Shown here in pieces: positions 8,289 through 16,553 of a DNA stretch of 64,000 bases. The position numbers were made by a program, and so were the translations under genes. Below the pieces are notes generated by a model, which had not been told where the DNA came from, ran no database searches, and worked only from the letters and a program-made list of their open reading frames with translations. This DNA comes from Actinomycetes bacterium (GTDB lineage Bacteria > Actinomycetota > Acidimicrobiia > Acidimicrobiales > RAAP-2), in contig JAJZBK010000008.1 in NCBI GenBank assembly GCA_021798955.1, forward strand, positions 19,781 to 83,780, in the 5' to 3' direction. Each line of letters opens with the position of its first letter. The stretch's first letter is position 1.

Positions 8289-9074
8289 ATGGAGTTCAAC
8301 CGAGTGGTCGGGACGAGACGCAGCATCCGGTTCTTCAAGTCGTGGAGGCCCGTCGAGCGGGAGAAGCTGCAGGTCATGTTCGAAGCGGCCAACCGGGCGT
8401 CACGCTCGATGAACGCCGACTACTTCCGGGCCATCGTCGTGAACCGCGACGACCTCGATGCCGAGACCCGCGATGCACTACGCAATCCGACCACCACCGC
8501 CGACCTCGACCTCGCGCCCACGTACATCTTCTGGTACATCGACATGAACTACGTCGAGGGAGCCCAGGACCGCCTCAAGGCACTGGTCGACCAGCACGCC
8601 CTCTCCGCGGCCCACGGCTGGTCCCGCGCCTACGTCGACGACTTCCTGTGGCCCCAGGTGCTCGAGCCAATCTCCAAGGACATGAGCGCCGTGCTGTTCA
8701 TGGGTGCAGTCGAGACCGGTATCGCCATCTGCAACGCCATCAACGCCGCCGTCGACCAGGGGCTCGGCACCTGCATGCACGCCTTCACCGCCAACGAGAC
8801 AGTCAAGTCGCTCCTCGGCGTGCCCGACACCTGGTTCCCGGTGTGGCTCCAGCTGGTCGGCTACCCGGCCGAGGAGCCCGAGGCCGGCGGCCAGCGCCCC
8901 CGCAACCCGATCTCCACCCTCTTCTTCGAGGGCCACACCGATCGCCCCTTCGAGGAGGATCCCGAGGTCACCGAGCGACTGAAGCGCGAGGGCATGCTGC
9001 AGGCACCCGGACCCTTCCCATATCGGGCCCAGGAGGTCAAGATGCTCTCCCGCATGTACGGACTGCCCGAGTGA
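8289..9074 (+). CDS. Nitroreductase family protein
   Basis: A 261-residue protein of the FMN-dependent nitroreductase fold. 'VVGTRRSIRFFKSWRPVERE' at residues 6-25 is the FMN-binding R-R-S-R motif, 'NRASRSMNADYFRAIVV' is the second family block, and 'AICNAINAAVDQGLGTCMHAF' near 150-170 is the helix and glycine motif at the FMN phosphate. The ATG is preceded by GGGGAGC. It lies in the acyl-CoA operon, so it may reduce an enoyl, quinone-like or nitro intermediate. The substrate cannot be told from sequence. Confidence 0.85.
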   Translation: MEFNRVVGTRRSIRFFKSWRPVEREKLQVMFEAANRASRSMNADYFRAIVVNRDDLDAETRDALRNPTTTADLDLAPTYIFWYIDMNYVEGAQDRLKALVDQHALSAAHGWSRAYVDDFLWPQVLEPISKDMSAVLFMGAVETGIAICNAINAAVDQGLGTCMHAFTANETVKSLLGVPDTWFPVWLQLVGYPAEEPEAGGQRPRNPISTLFFEGHTDRPFEEDPEVTERLKREGMLQAPGPFPYRAQEVKMLSRMYGLPE

Positions 9075-9580
9075 CCGCCGTGCGCCCCTCCGAGACAACC
9101 ACCCCGACCAGCGAGACGCCGGCCGGCGGACCGGGCGATCTCGACGCTCCCGAGGCCGAGCTCGGCACCGCCAGAGGTGCCGGAAGCGACTGGGACGCCG
9201 GCAGTGACCTCGCCTCGCTCGCTGCCTCTCCGGCCGTCCGGCGCTGGCTCGAGCGAGACGGCAACAAGGTGGGCGGCAACAAGGTGGGCGGCAACAAGGA
9301 GGGCGGGGCGGCGCACGAGGGAGAGCTCCGGCTCCTCGCTCGCTTCTGCGCCTCGCTCGACACGACACCTGACGAGCTCGTCGCCCAGTGCCTGCGCGCC
9401 ACCAAGTCGGGGGACACTGCCATCAGCACGGCTGGACGTCGTCGGACGGACGAGGCCATCTCTGCCTTCGCCGCCGCCGAAGGGGCCGAAGGCCGCGAGG
9501 CCATCGTCCTCGGCAACACGCTGCGCGGCTTCCTCATCCACAACGGGATCTTCATGCAAGGGTCGGCCGCCATCGACTGA
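9071..9580 (+). CDS. Small protein of unknown function with tandem NKVGG repeats
   Basis: A 169-residue protein whose GTG start overlaps the nitroreductase stop (GTGA), so it is coupled to the operon. The first 55 residues are Thr/Gly/Asp-rich and probably disordered. Residues 57-77 hold 'AVRRWLERDGNKVGGNKVGG', where a 15-bp unit is repeated 2-3 times. The rest is helical ('LLARFCASLDTTPDELVAQC'; 'AEGREAIVLGNTLRGFLIHNGIF'). The W-L-E-R then L-x-x-F-C-x-x-L-x-x-T-P-D-E-L pattern faintly recalls the N-terminal SAM-like domain of tyrosine recombinases, but no catalytic domain follows. I do not recognise the family. Confidence 0.6.
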   Translation: MTAVRPSETTTPTSETPAGGPGDLDAPEAELGTARGAGSDWDAGSDLASLAASPAVRRWLERDGNKVGGNKVGGNKEGGAAHEGELRLLARFCASLDTTPDELVAQCLRATKSGDTAISTAGRRRTDEAISAFAAAEGAEGREAIVLGNTLRGFLIHNGIFMQGSAAID

Positions 9581-9634
9581 CAACGGCCTCTACCGGTGCC
9601 TGGCACGGCTGGGCCCGGGCCCGCTTTGGACCTG

Positions 9635-9648
9635 CCCACGTCCGTGGG
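9635..9648. terminator. Small hairpin between convergent genes
   Basis: CCCAC-GTCC-GTGGG lies between the plus-strand stop at 9580 and the minus-strand sbcC stop at 9660. The GGGCCCGGGCCC palindrome just upstream adds pairing potential. There is no T tract. It is a candidate bidirectional transcription end. Confidence 0.3.
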
Positions 9649-9659
9649 GCGGCCCCGGA

Positions 9660-12600
9660 CTACTCGGGTGGGTAGCGGAGGGTCGCCACCGAGCCCTGCG
9701 TCGTGCCGACGACGGAGATGCCGTTGGGAAGCGCCTGGTTGAGCTCGGCCACGTGGCTGATCACCCCGACGATGCGACCTCCGTCCTCGAGCGAGCGGAG
9801 CACCTCCACGACGCCGTCGAGCGCCTGGGGGTCGAGCGAGCCGAACCCCTCGTCGACGAAGAGCGCCCCCATCTGCCGGTTGGCACCGCTCGAGACGACG
9901 TCGGCCAGGCCCAGTGCCAACGAGAGCGCCGCCATGAACGTCTCACCGCCTGACAGGGTCGTGGCCGGTCGGACCAGGCCGGTATTGACGTCGAAGACGG
10001 CGAGGTCGAGCCCGGACAGCCTGCGCCCGTCGGCCGGGCCGTCGTCGAGTCGCAGGGAGTAGCGACCGGCGGTCATGACGGCCAGACGGGCGTTCGCCTG
10101 GGCCAGCACCTGGCGAAGGTAGGCGGCGAGCACCCAGTGCTCGAGCGAGCGGCGGACCCCCATCCCCGTCCCGCCCTGACCAGCACACAGATGGGCGACC
10201 GTCTGGGCCTGCTCGAAGGAGCGGCGCGCTCCCTCGAGCGCCTCGAGCGCCTCCGCCAGCCGGCCGGGGGCAGCCCGGAGCGAGGCGAGCTGGCGTCGGG
10301 CCACGGCCGCCCGGCCGACCAGCTCGGCGTGGTCGGCTTCGGCCGACCGCAAGCGCTCCTCGAACGGAGACGGGTCGGGTCGCTCGGCAGGAACCCCGGC
10401 ACTCTCGTAGGCGGCGACGCGTTCCAGCACCTGCCGCCGTCGGTCCGACCGCTCGCCCAGCTCGGCTTGCCGCCGGAGAAGCTCCTCGTCGGGGAGGAGG
10501 ACGGTGGCGAGCTCGCCGGGACCAGCCAGCCCTACGCGCTCGACCACCTCGGCGAGCGCACCGGCATGGGCGTCGCGTTCGGCCTCGGCCCGCTCGAGCG
10601 CACCGGCGGCGGCGGCGAGGGCACGCACCGCCTCGGCCAGGGCGCGCCGGGCCTCGGCGTCGCCTCGGGGGAAGACACCGGCTCCGAACCGAGCCTCGTG
10701 CTCGGCGCGGGCCCGGGCATGGGCCTGGCACCGTTCGTCGTGGCGGGCGAGGTCGGTGTCGAACGTGTGGCTCTGTCGGCCGACAACCTCGTTGGCTCGG
10801 TCCAGCACATCGCCACGACGACGAACTTCTACGGCGAGCTCTTCGTACCGGGTCTTCGACTCCTCGAGCACGGCGAGCCGACGGCCGGACGCCGCTGCGG
10901 CCTCCTCGGCCTCGGCCAGCTCGGGGCCGTCGCCGAGGGCCGCCCATGTCACCTCGGCCTCGGCCAGGGCTCGCTCGGCGGTGGCCTGGGCACGACGAGC
11001 CTCCTCGAGCTCGGACTCCGCTCGCTCGAGTGCCTCGTCATCGGGGGCGTCAGGATGCAGGGCCGCCGGTACGGGGTGATCGGAAGAACCACACGTGGGA
11101 CAGGGTTCCCCGTCGACGAGATGGGCTGCGAGACGGCCGGCCAGGCCGTCGCGCCAGGCGGCGCGCACCGCGCTGGCCGTCTCCTCGGCCCGCCCGAGCG
11201 CGCCGGCCGCCTCGGCCGCCCGTCGGCGGGCAACGACGACCTCGGCCCCGGCTTCGGCGCGACGCCGAGCAGCCTCGAGGGCTTCCTCGTCCCGTCGGTG
11301 AGCGACCCGGGCCGCTTCGAGCAGGCGGACGACACCAGCCAGGCCCGCCAGTCGTCGTCGGTCGTCGCCGAGGGCGACCCAGTCGGCACCCAGCCGGTCC
11401 CTGGCGGCGGCGAGCTCGTCATCACGCGCCGCCAGTGTCGCGCCCTCCTCGGCCAGCTGCTCGGCCTCGGTGGTCAGACGGTCGAGTGCCGTGGCGGCGT
11501 CCTCGATCCGGTCCGCATCGGCGTCGAGCTCGGCGGCCAAGGCGCTTGACGCCACCGGCGAAGCCAGGGCAGCCCGGTCGTAGGCGTCGAGCCAGCGCTC
11601 GCCGACCGTGCGATGGCGCTCGTCGCGAGTGGCCACCAGGCGGTCGAGGTCGGCCGTGACGCGGCGCCAGCCGTCGAAGGACGACCGCAGGGGTGCCACA
11701 AAGGCTGCCCTGCGGAGAACATGTGCCTCGGCCTCGTCAGCCTGTTCCTCGTGGGCGAACAGGCCCATTGCCTGCCGGTCGTCCTGCCACTGCGCCCACC
11801 GTTCGAGCGCCGTCTGTGCGTCGTCGCGGGCTCGGCGCGCGGCGTCGCAGCGCGCCTTCGCCTGCTCGACCCGCTCCTCGAGACTGCCGACCACCTCCTC
11901 GGCGGTCGCCGCCAGCCCAGCCAGCTCTCGGGGCACGATCCCCCCCGATGCGACGGCCCTGCCGAGGTCATCTGGCACCAGGTCGTCGGGAACCTGGTCC
12001 ACCAGGTCGCGGATAGCACGGCCGACGGCGTCGAGCTCGGCCCGCTCCCCGGACTCGGCCTCCTCGTAGGCTCGGCGCCGCTCGTCGGCGATCGCCCGCA
12101 GCGCCTCGGTCACCCGAGCGAAGACGTCGACAGGGAACAGTCGGCGCAGGAGGGCAGCGCGGTCCTTCGTGTCGGCTTTGAGCACCTCCTCGAAGCGCCC
12201 TTGGGGAATGAGGACTACCTGCTCGAACTGGTCCTTGGTCAGTCCGACGAGCTCGACGACCCGACGGTCGACCTCCGCCTTGCGGGTCAGACCACCGGCC
12301 GGGTCGTCACGACGGGCGAGCACGACGGAGCCCTTGCGTTCGATCGGTGGACCATCACCTCGCTTGCGCGGGACGAGCTGGGTGGGGGAGCGCTCGACGC
12401 GCCACACCTCGCCGTGGGCCTCGAGCTCGAGGACGACACGGGTCTCCACGCCGGGGAGCGCATAGTGGCTCCGGACGTTGCCGTCCACCCGAAAGCCGGG
12501 TAGGTCGCCGTAGAGGGCGTAGACGAGGGCGTCGAAGATCGTCGACTTGCCGGCACCAGTCGGTCCGGTGATGGCGAAGACACCGTGACGGCCCATGCGG

Positions 12601-12668
12601 GCGAAGTCGACCTCGAGCTCGCCCCCATAGGAGCCGAAGGCCGACAGGGCCAGCCGCAACGGCCTCAC
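9660..12668 (-). CDS. sbcC: Exonuclease SbcC, ATPase subunit
   Basis: A 1002-residue SMC-like ATPase. Walker A 'GPTGAGKST' lies at residues 35-43. Long Glu/Arg/Ala coiled coils (about 170-500 and 560-830) flank a zinc hook with 'GEPCPTCGSSDHP' near the middle. The C-terminal lobe has the signature 'TLSGGETFMAALSLALGLAD' region and Walker B 'GALFVDEGFGSLD'. With SbcD it cleaves hairpin and protein-blocked DNA ends during repair and restart. Length fits the family. The ATG overlaps the sbcD stop by 4 bases, so the two are one translationally coupled operon. Confidence 0.95.
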   Translation of the reverse strand: MRPLRLALSAFGSYGGELEVDFARMGRHGVFAITGPTGAGKSTIFDALVYALYGDLPGFRVDGNVRSHYALPGVETRVVLELEAHGEVWRVERSPTQLVPRKRGDGPPIERKGSVVLARRDDPAGGLTRKAEVDRRVVELVGLTKDQFEQVVLIPQGRFEEVLKADTKDRAALLRRLFPVDVFARVTEALRAIADERRRAYEEAESGERAELDAVGRAIRDLVDQVPDDLVPDDLGRAVASGGIVPRELAGLAATAEEVVGSLEERVEQAKARCDAARRARDDAQTALERWAQWQDDRQAMGLFAHEEQADEAEAHVLRRAAFVAPLRSSFDGWRRVTADLDRLVATRDERHRTVGERWLDAYDRAALASPVASSALAAELDADADRIEDAATALDRLTTEAEQLAEEGATLAARDDELAAARDRLGADWVALGDDRRRLAGLAGVVRLLEAARVAHRRDEEALEAARRRAEAGAEVVVARRRAAEAAGALGRAEETASAVRAAWRDGLAGRLAAHLVDGEPCPTCGSSDHPVPAALHPDAPDDEALERAESELEEARRAQATAERALAEAEVTWAALGDGPELAEAEEAAAASGRRLAVLEESKTRYEELAVEVRRRGDVLDRANEVVGRQSHTFDTDLARHDERCQAHARARAEHEARFGAGVFPRGDAEARRALAEAVRALAAAAGALERAEAERDAHAGALAEVVERVGLAGPGELATVLLPDEELLRRQAELGERSDRRRQVLERVAAYESAGVPAERPDPSPFEERLRSAEADHAELVGRAAVARRQLASLRAAPGRLAEALEALEGARRSFEQAQTVAHLCAGQGGTGMGVRRSLEHWVLAAYLRQVLAQANARLAVMTAGRYSLRLDDGPADGRRLSGLDLAVFDVNTGLVRPATTLSGGETFMAALSLALGLADVVSSGANRQMGALFVDEGFGSLDPQALDGVVEVLRSLEDGGRIVGVISHVAELNQALPNGISVVGTTQGSVATLRYPPE

Positions 12669-13843
12669 GGCTCGCCCCCGACGGTCCGGGCGGCCACCGC
12701 CCGCGCCACGGCATCGACGACGAGCGCCCGTTCGGGCTCACCCGGCGGTCGACCTCGCACCTCCTCGAGGAAGTCGAGCACGAGCGCATCAGGAGCGCGA
12801 GCCTCGACACGGGCGGCTTCGAACGAGGGGGTCCCAGGGGAGCCGGCCCGGCTCGGTGCGTACCGGACGTTCACGGCGTGGGGGAAGCGCCCGCGAAGTC
12901 GCTCCATGGGCTGGACCTGCACCGTGTCGTCGGTCAGCCGGACGGCGACCCAGGCGTCGACGAACGGCTCGCAGGCCGGGTCGACAAGGAGGTCGTCGAG
13001 TCGCCCCTCCAGGGTGACGACCGGCCGGCCCACGGGGATCGGCACGTCGGTCACGTCGGTGACGGCACCGCCGGAGACCTCGAGCAGGCGGACCGACTTT
13101 CCGTGGTCCTCGCTGAACGAGTACGGGAGCAACGACCCCGAGTAGGCGATCCGGCCGCCGGCACCGACGGTCTGAGGCCGGTGGAGGTGCCCGAGGGCGA
13201 CGTAGTCGAAGCCGTCGAATACCGCAGCGTCGACGACGTCGGCACCCCCTACGGCGAGGAGCTTCTCCGAGTCGGAGGACATCCCGCCGGCGACGAAGGC
13301 ATGTGCCACGGCGATCGAGGGAACACCTGCCAGCCCGGCCAGGCCCGCCCGCCCGGCGGCCAACGCGTCCTCGAGGACGTGCTGGTGGGTGCGAGGCCGG
13401 GGTGAGCCGTCGGCGGCTGGGGTCGGTGCCGGCGCGGTGAGCGGGTCGAGGAAGGGCACGGCGACCACGGCGACTCGCTCGGTTCCGGCTTCGAAGACCC
13501 ACGGCTCGGGTTTGACCCGGGTGTCGGCGACGACGCGGACGCCTCCGAGCGCCTGACGGCCGGCGCCGAACCCCAGCCGGCGGGCGCTGTCGTGGTTGCC
13601 CGGGACGAGAAGGACGGTCGCCCCGGCCCCCACCAGGGCGTCGAGTGCGTCGTCGAGCAGCGTGACCGCTTCCTCGGCAGGAAGCGCCCGGTCGTAGACG
13701 TCGCCAGCCACCACCACGAGATCGACACGTTCGGCGGCGACGAGGTCGACCAGCCATTCGAGCGCGCGGCGCTGGTCGGCCTCGAGTGGCTCCTGCTCGA
13801 ACCGGCGGCCGAGGTGCCAGTCGCTCGTGTGGAGGATGCGCAC
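12665..13843 (-). CDS. sbcD: Exonuclease SbcD, Mre11-like nuclease subunit
   Basis: A 392-residue calcineurin-like phosphoesterase. The metal-binding motifs appear in order: 'HTSDWHLGRRFE' (residues 5-16), 'VVAGDVYDRALP' near 45, 'LVPGNHDSARR' near 80, then 'VAHAFVAGG' and 'GHLHRPQ' near 170-220. The C-terminal capping domain follows. It supplies the nuclease of the SbcCD complex. Start is GTG at 13841-13843. A 6-bp-arm hairpin (13887-13901) lies in the promoter gap shared with the divergent ene-reductase gene. Confidence 0.95.
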   Translation of the reverse strand: MRILHTSDWHLGRRFEQEPLEADQRRALEWLVDLVAAERVDLVVVAGDVYDRALPAEEAVTLLDDALDALVGAGATVLLVPGNHDSARRLGFGAGRQALGGVRVVADTRVKPEPWVFEAGTERVAVVAVPFLDPLTAPAPTPAADGSPRPRTHQHVLEDALAAGRAGLAGLAGVPSIAVAHAFVAGGMSSDSEKLLAVGGADVVDAAVFDGFDYVALGHLHRPQTVGAGGRIAYSGSLLPYSFSEDHGKSVRLLEVSGGAVTDVTDVPIPVGRPVVTLEGRLDDLLVDPACEPFVDAWVAVRLTDDTVQVQPMERLRGRFPHAVNVRYAPSRAGSPGTPSFEAARVEARAPDALVLDFLEEVRGRPPGEPERALVVDAVARAVAARTVGGEP

Positions 13844-13950
13844 CCCGGCAGCGTGCCACAGGGGCGCGACACCCCCTGCCGGTAGTACCGCCGTCGGCGG
13901 TCGACCAGGCTCCCGGGAATGCAGCCGGCCTCGACGGTGTCGAACGAGCT

Positions 13951-15018
13951 ATGAGCGTCCTCTTCTCCCCGCTGACCCTGCGCGGCCTGACCGTCCGCAA
14001 CCGCGTCTGGGTATCCCCCATGTGCCAGTACTCCTCCGACAAGGGGAAGCCGACCGACTGGCACCTCGTGCACCTCGGGTCCTTCGCCCGGGGCGGTGCC
14101 GGCCTCGTGCTCACCGAGGCCACCGCCGTCAGCCCCGAGGGCCGCATCAGTCCGTGGGACGCCGGCATCTGGACGGACGAACAGGCCGATGCCTACCGGC
14201 GCATCACGTCCTTCGTCCACGGCCAGGGTGCCGCCGCCGGCGTCCAACTGGCCCACGCCGGCCGAAAGGGCTCGACGCGACGTCCGTGGGAAGGCCACGG
14301 CTCGGTTCCGTCCAACGAGGGCGGCTGGCAGACGGTGGCGCCCTCCCCGATTGCCTTCGGCGACTTCGACGCCCCGAAGGAGCTCGCCGAGACCGAGCTC
14401 GCCGGGGTGGTCGCCGACTTTGGCGCCGCTGCAGTCCGCGCCGATGCCGCCGGGTTCGACGTGGTCGAGGTCCACGCTGCCCACGGCTACCTCCTCCACC
14501 AGTTCCTCTCCCCTCTCGCCAACCACCGGGCCGACCGTTACGGCGGGGACCTCGCCGGCCGAAGCCGGCTGCTCCTCGAGGTGGTCGAGGCCGTACGCGA
14601 CGCCTGGCCGGAGGACAAGCCGCTCTTCGTGCGCCTCTCCGCCACCGACTGGGCGGAGGGCGGCTGGGGGCTCGAGGAGACGGTCGAGGTGGCCCGCCGG
14701 CTGGCCGAAGCGGGTGTCGACCTGGTCGACGTGTCGAGCGGCGGAGCTGTGCCGTGGCAAGCGGTCGAGGTCGGCCCCGGCTACCAGGTCCCCTTCGCCC
14801 GCGCCGTGCGCGAGGGTGCCGGCGTGCCGACGGCCGCCGTCGGGCTCGTCACCGAGCCCGCCCAAGCCGAGGACATCGTGGCGAGTGGGGCGGCTGACGC
14901 CGTGCTGCTCGCTCGGGCCGTGTTGCGCGACCCGCACTGGGCGCTGCGGGCGGCCGACGAGCTCGGCGCCGGTGACGGGCTGTGGCCACGACAGTACTTG
15001 CGGGCCCGGCTGTCCTGA
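13951..15018 (+). CDS. NADH:flavin oxidoreductase, YqjM-type old yellow enzyme
   Basis: A 355-residue FMN barrel enzyme. 'VSPMCQYSSDKGKPTDWHLVH' near residues 23-43 carries the Cys and Tyr typical of the YqjM subclass. 'HAAHGYLLHQFLSP' near 170 is the substrate-anchoring His pair region, and 'LTEATAVSPEGRIS' and 'RYGGDLAGRSR' are further family blocks. 'AVGLVTEPAQAE' near 290 binds the FMN phosphate. The family reduces activated alkenes with NAD(P)H. The ATG at 13951 fits family length. The gene is divergent from sbcDC and followed by an acyl-CoA dehydrogenase gene. Confidence 0.9.
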   Translation: MSVLFSPLTLRGLTVRNRVWVSPMCQYSSDKGKPTDWHLVHLGSFARGGAGLVLTEATAVSPEGRISPWDAGIWTDEQADAYRRITSFVHGQGAAAGVQLAHAGRKGSTRRPWEGHGSVPSNEGGWQTVAPSPIAFGDFDAPKELAETELAGVVADFGAAAVRADAAGFDVVEVHAAHGYLLHQFLSPLANHRADRYGGDLAGRSRLLLEVVEAVRDAWPEDKPLFVRLSATDWAEGGWGLEETVEVARRLAEAGVDLVDVSSGGAVPWQAVEVGPGYQVPFARAVREGAGVPTAAVGLVTEPAQAEDIVASGAADAVLLARAVLRDPHWALRAADELGAGDGLWPRQYLRARLS

Positions 15019-15137
15019 GGGTGGTGCAAGCGCCCCTGGCCGGAGCGGCTCCACCTGCTGGCGCCCCCGCCACGAGCGTCCCCGGAGAGACATCGCCCCG
15101 TTCGACGTGACGCGCGGCCGCGGGGCAGACTGCAGCA

Positions 15138-16364
15138 ATGGTCACCGACACCGACACGTCCTCGACCGATGCCTTGGCCGCTGAGCTCGACGTCGCCATC
15201 GACCAGCTCCTCGCCGACGCTCCCCCTTCCTCGACGCCACCCGCCGCGTTCCTCGGTGAGCAGTTCGACCGGGGGCTCGCCTGGGTGCACTGGCCGGAGG
15301 GCCAAGGTGGACGGGGCTGGGCGGCTCCGCTGCAACAGCGGGTCGTGGCGCGCCTGGCGGAGGCTGGTGCCCCCAACCCCGGCTTCGTCAACGTGATCGG
15401 CTACGGCATGGTGGCGCCGACCATCGCCACCCACGGCACGCCAGAACAACGTGCGCGCTACCTCCGGCCGCTGTTCACCTGCGAAGAGATCTGGTGCCAG
15501 CTCTTCAGCGAGCCCGGGGCCGGCTCCGACGTCGCCAGCCTCGCCACCCGGGCGGTGCGCGACGGCGACGAGTGGGTGGTGACCGGCCAGAAGGTGTGGA
15601 CCACCCTCGCCCACCTAGCCAGCTTCGGCCTCCTCATCGCCCGGACCGACCCCGAGCAGCCCAAGCACAAGGGGCTCACCGCCTTCCTCCTCGACATGCA
15701 CGCCCCCGGGGTGGAGGTCCGACCGCTGTACCAGATCACCGGAGAGGCCGAGTTCAACGAGGTCTTCATGACCGAGGTCCGGGTCCCCGACTCGGCCCGG
15801 CTCGGAGACGTCGGGGACGGCTGGCGCGTGGCCATCACGACCCTGATGAACGAGCGAGTGTCCATCGGCGGGGGGGTGAGCCGTCGGGGCGAGGGCGCCA
15901 TCGGCGACGCCCTCCGGGTATGGAAGGAGCGGTGGGCCGGCACCACCAGCGCCCACGCGAGCGTGCTGCGGGACCGCCTCGTCCAGACCTGGGTGCGGGC
16001 CGAGGTGACCCGGCTCACCAACCTGCGGGCGGCCCAGAACCGCACGGCCGGCACCCCCGGCCCCGAGGGATCGGTGGCCAAGCTCGCCTTCGCCGAGGAG
16101 AACAAGCGGATCTATGAGCTCTGCGTCGACCTGCTGGGCGCCGACGGCATGCGCCACAGCTCCGACTATCCCCGCATTCGTCCCGAGCACGTCGCCCTCG
16201 GCACGACAGACGTGACCAAGGCGTTCCTCCGGGTACGGGCCAACTCGATCGAGGGCGGCACCTCCGAGGTGATGCGCAACATCTTGGCGGAGCGGGTGCT
16301 CGGGCTGCCCGGCGACCCCAAGCCCGACACCGGTCTGCCCTGGAAGGACACGCTGCGCAACTGA
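15138..16364 (+). CDS. Acyl-CoA dehydrogenase family protein
   Basis: A 408-residue acyl-CoA dehydrogenase. 'CQLFSEPGAGSDVASLATRAV' near residue 120 is the FAD/substrate motif, 'VTGQKVWTTLAHLASFGLLIART' follows, and 'IEGGTSEVMRNILAERVLGLPG' at the C-terminus carries the Glu in the E-G-G-T-S-E position. This ending is characteristic of the FadE group used for bulky or CoA-linked ring and side-chain substrates in actinobacteria. A CAGACT box 7 nt before the ATG suggests a very short or absent leader. The neighbours (ene-reductase upstream, Baeyer-Villiger monooxygenase downstream) would suit cyclic substrates, which is inference. Confidence 0.85.
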   Translation: MVTDTDTSSTDALAAELDVAIDQLLADAPPSSTPPAAFLGEQFDRGLAWVHWPEGQGGRGWAAPLQQRVVARLAEAGAPNPGFVNVIGYGMVAPTIATHGTPEQRARYLRPLFTCEEIWCQLFSEPGAGSDVASLATRAVRDGDEWVVTGQKVWTTLAHLASFGLLIARTDPEQPKHKGLTAFLLDMHAPGVEVRPLYQITGEAEFNEVFMTEVRVPDSARLGDVGDGWRVAITTLMNERVSIGGGVSRRGEGAIGDALRVWKERWAGTTSAHASVLRDRLVQTWVRAEVTRLTNLRAAQNRTAGTPGPEGSVAKLAFAEENKRIYELCVDLLGADGMRHSSDYPRIRPEHVALGTTDVTKAFLRVRANSIEGGTSEVMRNILAERVLGLPGDPKPDTGLPWKDTLRN

Positions 16365-16553
16365 GGGAAGGGCGGCTCGGGCAGGAGGGCGGTCCGACTG
16401 AGGCCGGTGGACCAAACGGGCGAGGCAACTCGGGCACCGGCGCTGTCGAAGTCGTGCTGGTAGGGTCGCCGTCCGTGCCGGCGCGGCAGGCCCGGCGACC
16501 CAGGGACGAGCGGCCCAGGCGCTCGTCGTGACCAACGGGACGCGTTGGAAGCC

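Noticed and set aside
9660..12503. Several plus-strand ORFs across sbcC (for example 10137-11549)
   Set aside because: Shadows of the SbcC coiled coil. Leu/Gly-rich with no domains.
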